DNA of 63,760 nt from Planctomycetaceae bacterium (GTDB lineage: Bacteria; Planctomycetota; Planctomycetia; Planctomycetales; Planctomycetaceae), in NCBI GenBank assembly GCA_015485495.1, contig WFTL01000014.1:1-63760 (forward strand), read 5' to 3'. A model generated the notes under the pieces. It was not told where the DNA came from and did not search any database. It was given only the letters and a program-made list of their open reading frames with translations. The position numbers were made by a program, and so were the translations under genes. Positions 9,001 through 16,134 of the stretch are shown here, in pieces (positions within the stretch are counted from its first letter, which is position 1; the number at the start of each line of letters is the position of its first letter).

Positions 9001-11994
9001 GCAGTCACGCGTCTGGGCGGAGATTTCGGGATCGGCCGCCGGATCGGCAACGTATCCGGCGGGGCTCTGACGGGTCTGTTCAAGGGCATCGCACGCGAGT
9101 ACGAAGAAATCACGGCGAAGGTGCTGGACGTGACGGCCGATGAGCCGATGGGGCGCGTGGCGGATGTTCTGTTTCAGGAACTGTCCGGCGACCGGCCGGA
9201 GATCGAAGTCGGCAGCATGTGCGGGCAGCGTCATCGTCTGCAGATGGTGCCGCAACCGGCCTCCGGCATCGAACCGCGGCCGAGCGATGCGGCCGGTCCC
9301 TGGGTGGTGACCGGGGGAGCCCGGGGGATCACGGCGAAAATCGCGGCCGCTCTGGGACGCACGCCGGGCGTTCGGCTCCATCTGGTCGGCCGCAGTCCGG
9401 AACCGGACGTGGATCCGGCCTGGCGGGATCTGGATGAAGCCGGTCTGGCCGAACTGAAGAAGACCGTGATGCGGCAGGCGGCCGGCGACGGGAAGAAACC
9501 GATCGATGCCTGGAACGCTGTGCACAGCAAAATCCGCCTTGCTCAGTCGCTGCAGGATCTGCGCCGTCAGGGGCTGAACATCACGTATCATGCGTGCGAT
9601 GTGAGTGATCGGGAATCCGTGCGGGCGATGCTGGACGCGGTGCGGCAGCAGGACGGACCGATCACCGGCGTCATCCACGGGGCCGGCATTGAAGCGGCCG
9701 CCCGGTTCGACCGCAAACAGCCGGAGTCCGTCCGGCGAACGGTGACATCCAAAGTGGACGGAGCCCGCTGGCTGTGGGAACTGACCGCTGAGGATGATCT
9801 GCGGTGGTTCGTGGGTTTCGGTTCCACAAGCGGCCGTTTCGGCGGCATTGGGCAGACGGATTATTCGATGGCTTCGGATCTGCTGTGCCGGATGGCGTGG
9901 CAGTTTTCTGCCGAGCGGCCGGACTGCCGGGTGTTCGGCATCCACTGGCCTCCCTGGGGAGAAGTCGGCATGGCGGCCCGACCGGAAAGCCGGTTCGCTC
10001 TGGAATCAGCCGGTCTGAAGTTCGTGGGAACGGACGAGGGGATTTCGCACCTCCTGGACGAACTGGACATCCGTTCGGACGACGGAGAAGTCGTGGTTGT
10101 CGATCGTGACATGGCGGCGGCGGATGCAGAGGAACAGGAAAAGGACCGGCTGCGGATCGAACGGGCTCACATGTCCGCCTCACGCGTCCGTTCCCTGGTG
10201 TTCGTGGACGGCATCATCGACGGGGATGCTTCGTCACTGACAACGGAGATCGTATTCGATCCGGCACGGCAGCCGGTCGTGTCGGACCATCGTGTGGACG
10301 GGGTTCCGGTGGTGCCGGGCACCGTGCTGCTGGAAGCCTGCCTGCAGGCGGCCGAGCTGCTGGATCCGGCACGGCAGGTTGCGGAAGTCCGGAATTTCAC
10401 GATTGTGAACGGGATCGCGTGCCGCGATGAAAAGCCGCAGCGTGCCCGCGTCCATGCCGTTCGGCAGGCAGACGGCCGCATCGAATGCCGTCTTGTTTCC
10501 GAATTCCGCGATCAGAAGAACCGTGTCCTGGATCCGGCCCGACCGATTGCTTCGGTTCAGGTGATCATGTCGGATGCTCCGGTTCCCGGCGCGGCTGCCG
10601 AATCTTTGCCGACGGAGTTCGAAGAGCTTCAGCAGGCGAAAAGCCCGCATGATTTCGATCCGCAGCATGTGGGCACCGTTTACCACGGTCCGTCCATGGG
10701 GCGTCTGAAGGGGGCCATCATTCAGCATGCGGACCAGGGATGGTTTCGGGTGGCCGATCCTCAGGGGCAGAACACCGTTCGGGGAACGGACCGTCCGGTG
10801 ATTCTGGATGCATTGCTGCAGGGCAACGATCTGGTGATACACCGCAGTATGGGTGTCCGTCATCTGCTGCGGGCGATCGACCGGATCGTGTTCCATCAGC
10901 CGATGGAAGAGCAGTTCGAACTGATTTCGTACCACCGGCTGACACCGGAAGACGACGACGCTGTGGTGTGGAATGTGCAGTGTTTCACGCCGGACCGCCA
11001 GGCTCTGGTGACCCTGGAAAAGGTTCGTTCGTTTCCTCTGCGAAACCGCGAGAATCCAGGGCCTGCAGCGCCGTCGCAGTCGGCTCTGTCCGGTGGACCG
11101 ACCGGCAGTTCCATACAGCGGCCTTTGCTGATGCGGGCACAGACGGAACGAAACGGACTGTCTTCCGTCGTGACGATTCCGGTGGATCCGGTTCAGGACT
11201 GGTTTTTCAGCCAGCACTGTTTCCGCGGCATTCCGTTTCTGCCGGGTGTGATGATGATCGAAGCGATGGGGGAAGCCGCCGAAACACTCGCGCATCCGGA
11301 TGAGCGGGCCGTGGCGATGAAGAACATGAAGATTCTGCGCGGCATTCGCGGCGGGACCGATCCGGTTCCTCTGACGCTGCGGTGTACCCGAAACGGTCAG
11401 GAAGTGTCTGTGGAACTGTTCGAATCTCCGGCTGCTGCCCGGCCATCGTGCGAAGCCGTCGTCGTTCTGGGAACGTCTTTGCTGCCGATGGCGGATTGGA
11501 TCCCGGAACCGCACGGTGATTTCGTCGATTTCGAATACCGCGACGACACGCCGGTGTGGCACGGTCCGGCGATGCGGTCGCTGCAGGCCATTGCGGCCTG
11601 CCGTTTTCAGGGAACGGCCACGCTGCAGACCGGTGCGACTCACGTGATGGATCAGTTTCCCGCAGGCAGCCGGCCGCTGGTGGATGCAGCCATTCTGGAC
11701 GGCGCCATCGTGGCCTGCGGCACGGATGCGTGGGCATATTACGGAAATGTCTCCGAAGTTCCGGATGCGTTCGATGAGATCCTTTTCGGGCCGCTGCCTG
11801 ACAAGGGCGAATCCTGTGTGGTGTCCTTCAACTGTCGAACGACTCACAAGAAAGAAACGACCAGGTACGACGTTGTTCTGCAGGGCGCAAACCGGCAGAC
11901 GCTCATGCAGATCAACGGATTTCAGCTCCGCCGCATCTCCGGACCGCCGACAGTCGTGGATCTGTCGGATCAGCAGAAAGGCGATTCGCAGTAG
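3004..11994 (+). CDS. single-chain Pfa-type iterative polyketide/fatty acid synthase
   Basis: A 2,996-residue cytoplasmic megasynthase. Domains in order: KS1 (about 7-470) with an intact Cys216/His348/His388 triad, HGTGT being HATST; KS2 (about 494-950) in which the cysteine is Asp700 and the IGHT histidine is Tyr866, so it resembles a chain-length factor; acyltransferase (about 1062-1370) with GHSYGE, Ser1153; an Ala/Pro/Ser-rich linker; two tandem carrier domains with GVDSI (Ser1613) and GIDSI (Ser1780); a ketoreductase with TGGARGIT near 2101 and Tyr2287; and two dehydratase units with HxxxGxxxxP at His2429 and His2738. This combines the content of PfaA (KS-AT-ACP-KR) and PfaC (KS-CLF-DH-DH) in one chain. 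No enoyl reductase or thioesterase domain is present. The start is a GTG at 3004. The product is probably a long-chain, partly reduced acyl chain, structure unknown. Confidence 0.92.
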   Translation: MSSRTLQPIAVVGLGCRFPGAQNADEYWNLIRDGRTAISRVPDSRLNRELYFRPGEKGHIGSTYTELAGVVPETPFDHGRYPIPEELVSAYDSVHLRMLEVCCEAVGDTGMDPLADLAGSRTGVFIGNTGGSTLAGDLASGTLTREVVMRLYDDVFADLPVPVRDAAVQQMLAAAGRRLPVRNSSGGPNVEAHSVSQLVSRAMRLNGPAVSVDAACASSLICVAKAVYALQRGYLDMAIAGGCSFTKWFGLVLFSQAQSISATGTRPFDRDADGLISSDGYAAVVLKPLDRALADGDSILGVIRSLAVGADGKGKSLWAPLREGQIQAVRRAYNDQVRPGTLQYIECHATSTQVGDATEISSLHEAMQGAFPPGRRIPIGSVKGNIGHTLECAGIAGLCKTLLAMKHSTIPPQPSVVTPNPDIAWEEIPFYLPGQPEPWPDVNEVGVRRAAVNAFGIGGLNTHFVVDDRPEPARPVQAAVPMQFGTGVDVAADERVAVIGMGLIAPDADNVDAFWSLVSSGRSAIGEVPPERWNPEWYYNPEGGLHCSKSTRGGFIRGFEFDWKKHRIPPKQIANSNPLQYMLLQAADMAFADAGLSDMTFPRDRASVIVGTMFGGDFSSHLQVGLNLPETERDLRNALAEQGVDAAKADEVVARFREHILDIYPALKDETGSFTSSTLASRLTKAFNMKGGAWALDAADVSSVAGLQAAMDLLLTGNSDLVLCASGQRAMDITIYEELGLAGVLATDRTAPVFDADQRGIVPGEAVGVLLLKRLSDAERDGDPIRAVIRDVSVAFNEQDPGEAVRQNVSRLVASDASAALRIDAVETARPVSPRLDAAEAEGLQESLPEASAEIPVGSLVSQIGYTQTAGGMMAVIKSILEIEHQTVVPVAEATGPSEVLTSARRPLKLPQQAMPLGQQIPKGAGRILVSNMSALGTAGHVLIEGVREAAVPATEAAPAVAAALPAEADSASRGASAFRILRMGAVSVAELEAAVAAGAEAGSSAWRDGDRVRLGIVAADEADLTRRLPAVKAGLTDVQRRHILADNGILMMEPQAGGGHVAVVFSGQGAQYSGMLADWVDISPAVRRFVQEADGVLSDLQLPSFEFLTQDEAARLGDDVLNTQLAVLLADLAAWEALQEAGVRPDFIAGHSYGEFPALVAAGAWDLRGALEATLHRTRAVLGTGVTGAAMLSTTADAERVAEFLERLQLPCDIACYNAPDQTIIAGLIPDLERLSAELQESGFASRTIRVPMPYHSRLMQPAQHVLATALQQVPLNSPTIRFISCGSNRPLDTPEDIRAGLVAELTEPVRWSTLVETLIASDTRVIIESGPRQILTRLNRRIIGGRPVMHMALDARPGHAAEQQARIRLLLEMMGRTAASTAASSATPAAVSPDSPDRQSAAPSEPSAAAELPSVSTPSSPSRSLPEPSSMTSHRSPGRIVWVDATERRRARMREAARARSAAMAADSGASQDASGAASNGVSASGGVVSSGSRNGRMSGNGVATAAPVPPSQTPPAAPPAAAPSAAAPSVTQVPSTDPAAAPGQNGAAGNARPIQVPAPAAPSSAAAAAQELSRDKLESFVLDYVVEQTGYPPELVELDANLEADLGVDSIRKAQLLGEIAETFEIHQATQHINDLSLDDFPDLNSIIDFFLKISESPDAARTAAFAAPMAPPAPPAPAAAPVSSSSTAAPAAPVSAAPAAVPAATASVTTAPPAATAAAAPKAAPASASASAPASPSLSREELVAFARAFVVEQTGYPEELVEPDADLEADLGIDSIRKAQLLGEIAERYEMTHLAGQITDLSLDDFPTLEAITDFFFEAAGRTTEQGSDASNSVVESGSGSAVREAVDSAAVPEPFVRVPEIDRVMQRYVLRAVPDPLSEDTAVSGTPFSGRVVVLGDSADGRVLVDRLQEAGSTVDVIPVSADTESVVAAFDAMWNRQPVDHLVVMTSSGEQPQEWDRLRDEQILAPYFVIQRWIRRRLETFGRGERPAGILAAVTRLGGDFGIGRRIGNVSGGALTGLFKGIAREYEEITAKVLDVTADEPMGRVADVLFQELSGDRPEIEVGSMCGQRHRLQMVPQPASGIEPRPSDAAGPWVVTGGARGITAKIAAALGRTPGVRLHLVGRSPEPDVDPAWRDLDEAGLAELKKTVMRQAAGDGKKPIDAWNAVHSKIRLAQSLQDLRRQGLNITYHACDVSDRESVRAMLDAVRQQDGPITGVIHGAGIEAAARFDRKQPESVRRTVTSKVDGARWLWELTAEDDLRWFVGFGSTSGRFGGIGQTDYSMASDLLCRMAWQFSAERPDCRVFGIHWPPWGEVGMAARPESRFALESAGLKFVGTDEGISHLLDELDIRSDDGEVVVVDRDMAAADAEEQEKDRLRIERAHMSASRVRSLVFVDGIIDGDASSLTTEIVFDPARQPVVSDHRVDGVPVVPGTVLLEACLQAAELLDPARQVAEVRNFTIVNGIACRDEKPQRARVHAVRQADGRIECRLVSEFRDQKNRVLDPARPIASVQVIMSDAPVPGAAAESLPTEFEELQQAKSPHDFDPQHVGTVYHGPSMGRLKGAIIQHADQGWFRVADPQGQNTVRGTDRPVILDALLQGNDLVIHRSMGVRHLLRAIDRIVFHQPMEEQFELISYHRLTPEDDDAVVWNVQCFTPDRQALVTLEKVRSFPLRNRENPGPAAPSQSALSGGPTGSSIQRPLLMRAQTERNGLSSVVTIPVDPVQDWFFSQHCFRGIPFLPGVMMIEAMGEAAETLAHPDERAVAMKNMKILRGIRGGTDPVPLTLRCTRNGQEVSVELFESPAAARPSCEAVVVLGTSLLPMADWIPEPHGDFVDFEYRDDTPVWHGPAMRSLQAIAACRFQGTATLQTGATHVMDQFPAGSRPLVDAAILDGAIVACGTDAWAYYGNVSEVPDAFDEILFGPLPDKGESCVVSFNCRTTHKKETTRYDVVLQGANRQTLMQINGFQLRRISGPPTVVDLSDQQKGDSQ

Positions 11995-12096
11995 TGCGGC
12001 CGAGTGGTTCGCCCGGGTGACCCGGCACCCGGTGGTTTCAGTGGCCGCACCGCGGCGATCCATCTGATTTTTCCCGTTTCATCCAGTGCTTCTACG

Positions 12097-12837
12097 ATGT
12101 CTCTGTCCTCCCCCATTCTGTTTCCTCCTGAGACGTCTCGGATTTCTCTCCGGGCCGGCCGGGCTGGTGAAGCGGCGGATGCTGATCGGCTGTCCGTTCG
12201 GGAACGGCGGAGCAGCCTGCGGCTGAAATCCCCGGTGCGTCGGAAGGAGTTTCTGGCCGGGCGGGTGGTGGCGCATCGGGCGGTCCGGGACGTGCTGCCG
12301 TCGGCCGAAGGTGTTGAGATTCTGCCGCAGGACGACCGGCAGGCCACATCACGTCCGGTGGTCACCGTGAACGGCCGTGCGGCGGAAGTCGAAGTGTCCA
12401 TCACGCACTGTGCCGGACTGGTCGTGGCGGCGGCGGTTTCCGGAAGCGGCCGTGCGGGAGTCGATCTGGTGGAATCCGGATCGGTCACGGAATCGGTGCA
12501 GGCCGGCTGGATGACGGATGCAGAACGGGCGGCCATTGCCCGCAGTGCGTTTTCGGACCAGACCGCGTCGATGATCTGGGCGGCCCGTGAAGCGGCCTAC
12601 AAGGCATCGGATTCCGGAGACGGGTTTCGTCCTGGACAGTGGGAAATTCATCTGCGGGGGCGCCGGTCGCGATGTTTTTATCGCGGCATTCTGCAGCCGC
12701 TGTCATTTCAGTTTTTCAGTCTCAGTTCGTCTTTGCTGCTGGCCGTGGCCACGGTCGGTGTCTGTGCGGACGCTCTTCAGGTCCGTTCGTTCTCCGGGAA
12801 CGGGCAGGACATTTCATGTCAGCAAGAGGTGATTTGA
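12097..12837 (+). CDS. 4'-phosphopantetheinyl transferase superfamily protein
   Basis: A 246-residue protein with the two PPTase signatures: GVDLVE, which supplies magnesium-binding acidic residues, and WAAREAAYKA (the W-x-x-K/R-E-A-x-x-K motif). It would transfer phosphopantetheine from CoA to Ser1613 and Ser1780 of the upstream synthase. The ATG at 12097 was preferred because the downstream sequence looks like a normal N-terminus; the frame is open from a GTG at 12004 that would add 31 unremarkable residues. The gap to the synthase is 102 bp, and the stop TGA overlaps the next gene's ATG (TGATG), indicating translational coupling with the FabL-like gene. The C-terminal 60 residues are hydrophobic and less typical. 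Confidence 0.85.
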   Translation: MSLSSPILFPPETSRISLRAGRAGEAADADRLSVRERRSSLRLKSPVRRKEFLAGRVVAHRAVRDVLPSAEGVEILPQDDRQATSRPVVTVNGRAAEVEVSITHCAGLVVAAAVSGSGRAGVDLVESGSVTESVQAGWMTDAERAAIARSAFSDQTASMIWAAREAAYKASDSGDGFRPGQWEIHLRGRRSRCFYRGILQPLSFQFFSLSSSLLLAVATVGVCADALQVRSFSGNGQDISCQQEVI

Positions 12838-13601
12838 TGATCAGTCTTCAGGGAAATGTGGCTCTGGTGACGGGAAGTTCGCGAGGAATCGGGCGGGCCA
12901 CGGCACTGCGGCTGGCCGAGGCCGGAGCGGACATTGTGCTGAACTACGCTAGGTCGCGGAGTGCCGCAGAAACGGTGGCGGAAAACATCGCTCAGATGGG
13001 CCGCAATGTGCTGGTCGTCAAGGCCGATGTTTCGGAGCGGGAGGATGTGGAATGCATGATGGAAGCGGTCGATCGGGAATTCGGCCGACTGGACATCGTG
13101 GTCAGCAATGCGGCTTCCGGCGGATTTCGGGAACTGATGAAAGCCAGTGATGTCCATTTCGAACAGACGATGAACACGAACGTCCGGCCGCTCATCACGC
13201 TGGTCCAGGCCGCGATGCCTCTGTTTGAAAAAACGCCCGGTTTTGCGCGGGTGATTGCGCTGAGCAGTCACGGGTCGCACCGGGCGCTGCCGGCTTACGG
13301 ACTGATCGGCGGATCCAAGGCGGCTCTGGAAAGTCTGGCCCGCCATCTGGCGCTGGAACTGGGCGACCAGGGTGTTCGGGTCAACATCGTTCAGGCCGGT
13401 CTGGTGGAAACCGATTCGGCCCGTCTGATTCCTGGAGTGGAACAGATGTTCGAACACATCGAAGCCCGTACCTGTGTGGGACCGCGGCGGCTGCAGCCGG
13501 AAGATGTGGCCAACGTGGTGACGTATCTGGCCAGTCCCATGAGCGACATGATTCAGGGGCAGACGATTATTGTGGACGGCGGGGCGACGGTGTTCGCCTG
13601 A
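12837..13601 (+). CDS. fabL: FabL-like enoyl-[acyl-carrier-protein] reductase (SDR)
   Basis: A 254-residue short-chain dehydrogenase with the NADPH motif TGSSRGIGR (12-20) and NAASG at 91-95. The catalytic spacing is Tyr154-x6-Lys161 (YGLIGGSK). FabG-type ketoreductases use Tyr-x3-Lys; Tyr-x6-Lys with NYARS and DMIQGQTIIVDGG closely follows Bacillus FabL, an NADPH enoyl-ACP reductase. The probable reaction is trans-2-enoyl-ACP to acyl-ACP. Because the neighbouring synthase has no enoyl reductase domain and no pfaD gene is in the window, this enzyme is a good candidate for in-trans enoyl reduction. The ATG at 12837 overlaps the PPTase stop; an in-frame upstream extension to 12639 lies inside the PPTase gene and is rejected. 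A ketoreductase role cannot be excluded. Confidence 0.85.
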   Translation: MISLQGNVALVTGSSRGIGRATALRLAEAGADIVLNYARSRSAAETVAENIAQMGRNVLVVKADVSEREDVECMMEAVDREFGRLDIVVSNAASGGFRELMKASDVHFEQTMNTNVRPLITLVQAAMPLFEKTPGFARVIALSSHGSHRALPAYGLIGGSKAALESLARHLALELGDQGVRVNIVQAGLVETDSARLIPGVEQMFEHIEARTCVGPRRLQPEDVANVVTYLASPMSDMIQGQTIIVDGGATVFA

Positions 13602-13727
13602 TCGCAGGCTTCGGCAGGTGAGGCGTGCCGGAGCTGTGCGATGCGGCGCCGGGGCGGAGCCCGCTGAAGAGGATGGTTCTGATTTCTGTTCTGTCTGGAA
13701 ACAGGCGCTGTTTCGAGTGGGTGCCTT

Positions 13728-14852
13728 ATGAGCTGTATTCTGCTGACGGGAGCCACGGGTCTTCTGGGGCGGTATCTGATTCGCGATCTGGCCCGGCAGG
13801 GGCAGCAGGTGGCTGTTCTGGTGCGTTCCGGGCGTCTGGCATCTGCTCAGCAGCGCGTGGATCAGATCATGGACCACTGGAGACCGACCTGCGGGGAACT
13901 GCCTGCGCCGCGGGTTCTGGAAGGAAACATTTCCCGGCCGAATCTGGGGCTGTCGGATGAGGATTTCCGGTGGGCGGCGTCTCACTGTTCGGGCGTCGTT
14001 CACAGTGCGGCCAGCCTGAAGTTTCAGCCGGCCGGCGATGAACCGTGGAATTCCAATCTGAACGGAACACGCCACGTCGTGGAATTCTGCGAAAAGGCGG
14101 GCATCAGCGATCTGTTCTACATTTCCACCGCCTACGTGTGCGGAAAAATCAGCGGGACGGCCTACGAAGTGCCGGTGTCCGCAGACATCGAGCCCCGCAA
14201 TGTGTACGAAGCCAGCAAGCGTCAGGCCGAGCAGCATGTTCTGAACGCCGATCTGCCGTCGCCGCCGACCATTCTGCGGCCCAGCATCATCATCGGAGAC
14301 TCACAGACCGGCTACACCAGCACCTTTCACGGCCCGTATCTGCCGTTGCGGCTGGCGCTGTCCATGCTGTCGCCGTCTGCTGCCACGGCCGGTGTCCGTG
14401 TCGCTCTGGATGCCGTGAAGATTCTGAGCATGATGGGTCTGACCGGGCAGGAACGGAAAAACATCGTTCCGGTCGACTGGGTGTCGCGCGGGATCACCCG
14501 GGTGGTGACGACACCGTCTCTGCATGGTCAGATTTACCATCTGACGACAACGCATCCGCTGTCGGTGGAAATGCTGACGGCCACCACCGTGGAGTTTCTG
14601 GACGAGGTTTTCGGATTCGACAGATCGATGCCTGTCGAATTCGACGATCAGCTCAACCAGTTTTTCACGGCCCAGATGTCTGTGTATCGCGAATACTGGG
14701 CCAGCGATCCGGTGTTCGATACGACCAATCGCGATCTGGCTCTGCCCGACGATCCGCCTCCGGTTCTGGACGCCGCCCTGCTGAAGGTTTTGTTCCGGTT
14801 CGTGTGGGAAGAAGAACAGCGGCAGCGGGCGGCTGCAGGGGCCGCTTCCTGA
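13728..14852 (+). CDS. extended SDR, thioester-reductase / fatty acyl reductase-like
   Basis: A 374-residue extended short-chain dehydrogenase. The Rossmann motif TGATGLLG sits at residues 7-14 and the catalytic YEASK at Tyr160/Lys164. The layout (HSAASLKF, YISTAYVCG, PTILRPSIIIGDS) matches the NAD-binding-4 class that includes carrier-protein thioester reductases and fatty acyl reductases. Placed last in the synthase-PPTase-FabL series, it is the natural candidate for reductive release of the finished chain as an aldehyde or alcohol, replacing the missing thioesterase. The gap to fabL is 126 bp. An epimerase or sterol-dehydrogenase-like role is the main alternative, since no substrate-defining residue can be read by eye. 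Confidence 0.75.
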   Translation: MSCILLTGATGLLGRYLIRDLARQGQQVAVLVRSGRLASAQQRVDQIMDHWRPTCGELPAPRVLEGNISRPNLGLSDEDFRWAASHCSGVVHSAASLKFQPAGDEPWNSNLNGTRHVVEFCEKAGISDLFYISTAYVCGKISGTAYEVPVSADIEPRNVYEASKRQAEQHVLNADLPSPPTILRPSIIIGDSQTGYTSTFHGPYLPLRLALSMLSPSAATAGVRVALDAVKILSMMGLTGQERKNIVPVDWVSRGITRVVTTPSLHGQIYHLTTTHPLSVEMLTATTVEFLDEVFGFDRSMPVEFDDQLNQFFTAQMSVYREYWASDPVFDTTNRDLALPDDPPPVLDAALLKVLFRFVWEEEQRQRAAAGAAS

Positions 14853-14859
14853 CGGCCGG

Positions 14860-14874
14860 CGGCTGTGTCAGCCG
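14860..14874 (+). terminator. candidate terminator after the lipid locus
   Basis: A 6-bp perfect stem CGGCTG-tgt-CAGCCG eight bases after the last gene's stop codon, followed by GTTTCGG. The stem is short and the T-run weak, but the position fits the end of the operon. Confidence 0.35.
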
Positions 14875-15098
14875 GTTTCGGCCTGTCTGTTCCGGTCGCG
14901 CGTCTTCGCATGCGGCCGTCCTGGTAAAGAAGGGGCGGGGTGAGGAACTGTTCGCCCGGCGGCAGGCTGTGGCTGTCAGTGGGAGTGACTGTCAGCGACC
15001 GCTGCTGTGAGGGACCACGGGGCCAGATTCGGATTCGCAGGACGGTCCGGTTGCGAAACCAGTCTGCTGCATCGTGCGGTGGTCTCTGAACGGAAAAA

Positions 15099-15170
15099 GC
15101 CGCCGATCGGACTTGAACCGATGACCTAAGCTTTACGAAAGCTTCGCTCTGCCAACTGAGCTACGGCGGC
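15099..15170 (-). tRNA. tRNA-Thr (anticodon CGU)
   Basis: A complete 72-nt cloverleaf on the minus strand. The acceptor stem is GCCGCCG/CGGCGGC, the D-stem GCTC/GAGC, the anticodon stem AAGCT/AGCTT with loop TTCGTAA, and the T-arm ATCGG-TTCAAGT-CCGAT. The anticodon CGT (plus-strand ACG at 15135-15137) reads the threonine codon ACG. CCA is not encoded. Four T residues immediately follow the 3' end on the transcribed strand. Confidence 0.95.
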
Positions 15171-15308
15171 AGCGCGCGCGGACAGCAGGTTCCACGCCGC
15201 GACCGCGGCAGTATCCTGATCCGGCTGCCGGGAGTCAAGTGGTGAGTCGGGCGCTGAAACGATCCGCGGCACGGTTCCGGCTCGTGGCGTTCGCCTGGCC
15301 GCCGGTGC

Positions 15309-15953
15309 TCACGGCTGATCCGCCTGGGGGGGCGTCAGCACGGTGGCTTTTCGGATGTAATCCAGATCCGGGAATCGCTGTTTCAGATAGGCGTTGCCGT
15401 GGGCCTGGATGAGTCCCTGATTTGGAGACTGCCCGTATTTCGATGTGATGCGGTCCACCACATCCATGCCTTCGACGATGCGACCGAACGGGGCAAAGCC
15501 CATTTCGTCCAGACGGGCGTTGTCGGCGAGATTGATGAAAAGCTGAGTGGTGCGGCTGTCGGGAGCATTCGTTTTCGCGTAGGTCACGAATCCTCTCATA
15601 TTGGATGCGACAACCGGGTCATCCGGAATGGTGGTCCGGCCGATCTGTTCCTGAATCCGGGGATCGCCGTTGATTCCGAACTGCACGACAAAGTTCGGAA
15701 CCACGCGAAAGAAACGGCATTCGTCGTAGAATCCCTGCCGGACCAGCCGATAGAAATGGTCGGCTCCGACAGGTGCCCATTTGCGAGTGACTTCCATGAC
15801 GAAATCTCCGGCACTCGTTTCGAACCGCACACGAAATGTTGCCGGGGCCCGGTCAGGTTCGGCGGCGGGAATGGCGGCTGCAGACAGCATGCAGACACAG
15901 ACAGCGAACGTCGGGAAACGGATGCACGGATGCGCACCGGAACGGATCGTCAT
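15309..15953 (-). CDS. cyclophilin-type peptidyl-prolyl isomerase, exported
   Basis: A 214-residue secreted cyclophilin. The start at 15953 gives a basic N-terminus and a hydrophobic signal segment (FAVCVCMLSAAAIPA), and AGGAG lies 9 nt upstream. Cyclophilin landmarks follow: HFYRLVRQGFYD, FFRVVPNFVVQFG, MRGFVTYAK, QLFINLADN and FGRIVEGMDVVDRI. It would catalyse cis-trans isomerisation of prolyl bonds during protein folding outside the cytoplasm. The frame stays open upstream to 16349, but that extension runs antisense to birA and has no signal-like start. The gene is divergent from birA. Confidence 0.92.
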   Translation of the reverse strand: MTIRSGAHPCIRFPTFAVCVCMLSAAAIPAAEPDRAPATFRVRFETSAGDFVMEVTRKWAPVGADHFYRLVRQGFYDECRFFRVVPNFVVQFGINGDPRIQEQIGRTTIPDDPVVASNMRGFVTYAKTNAPDSRTTQLFINLADNARLDEMGFAPFGRIVEGMDVVDRITSKYGQSPNQGLIQAHGNAYLKQRFPDLDYIRKATVLTPPQADQP

Positions 15954-16134
15954 GAGCAGAACTCCTGAATGGTGCTGAAAACGGTGCAGGCCGAACACCC
16001 GCACGAGCACGCGCGGTCGGCCGGGCAGAACAGAAGCGTCTGTCGACGAAAAGTGCGTACGAAAGAAGTCTGTTCGAAAACAGTGTAGTCGCGGCGGAAG
16101 GTGCTGTCTGCTGCGAATCGAGAGAGTTCTGTTC

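Noticed and set aside
10234-12063. 609-codon open frame antisense to the megasynthase, and similar long antisense frames at 4246-4980 and 8500-9945
   Set aside because: They lie opposite a well-supported gene with clear domains, have low-complexity His/Arg/Gln-rich translations and no recognisable family. Long antisense frames are expected in GC-rich DNA.
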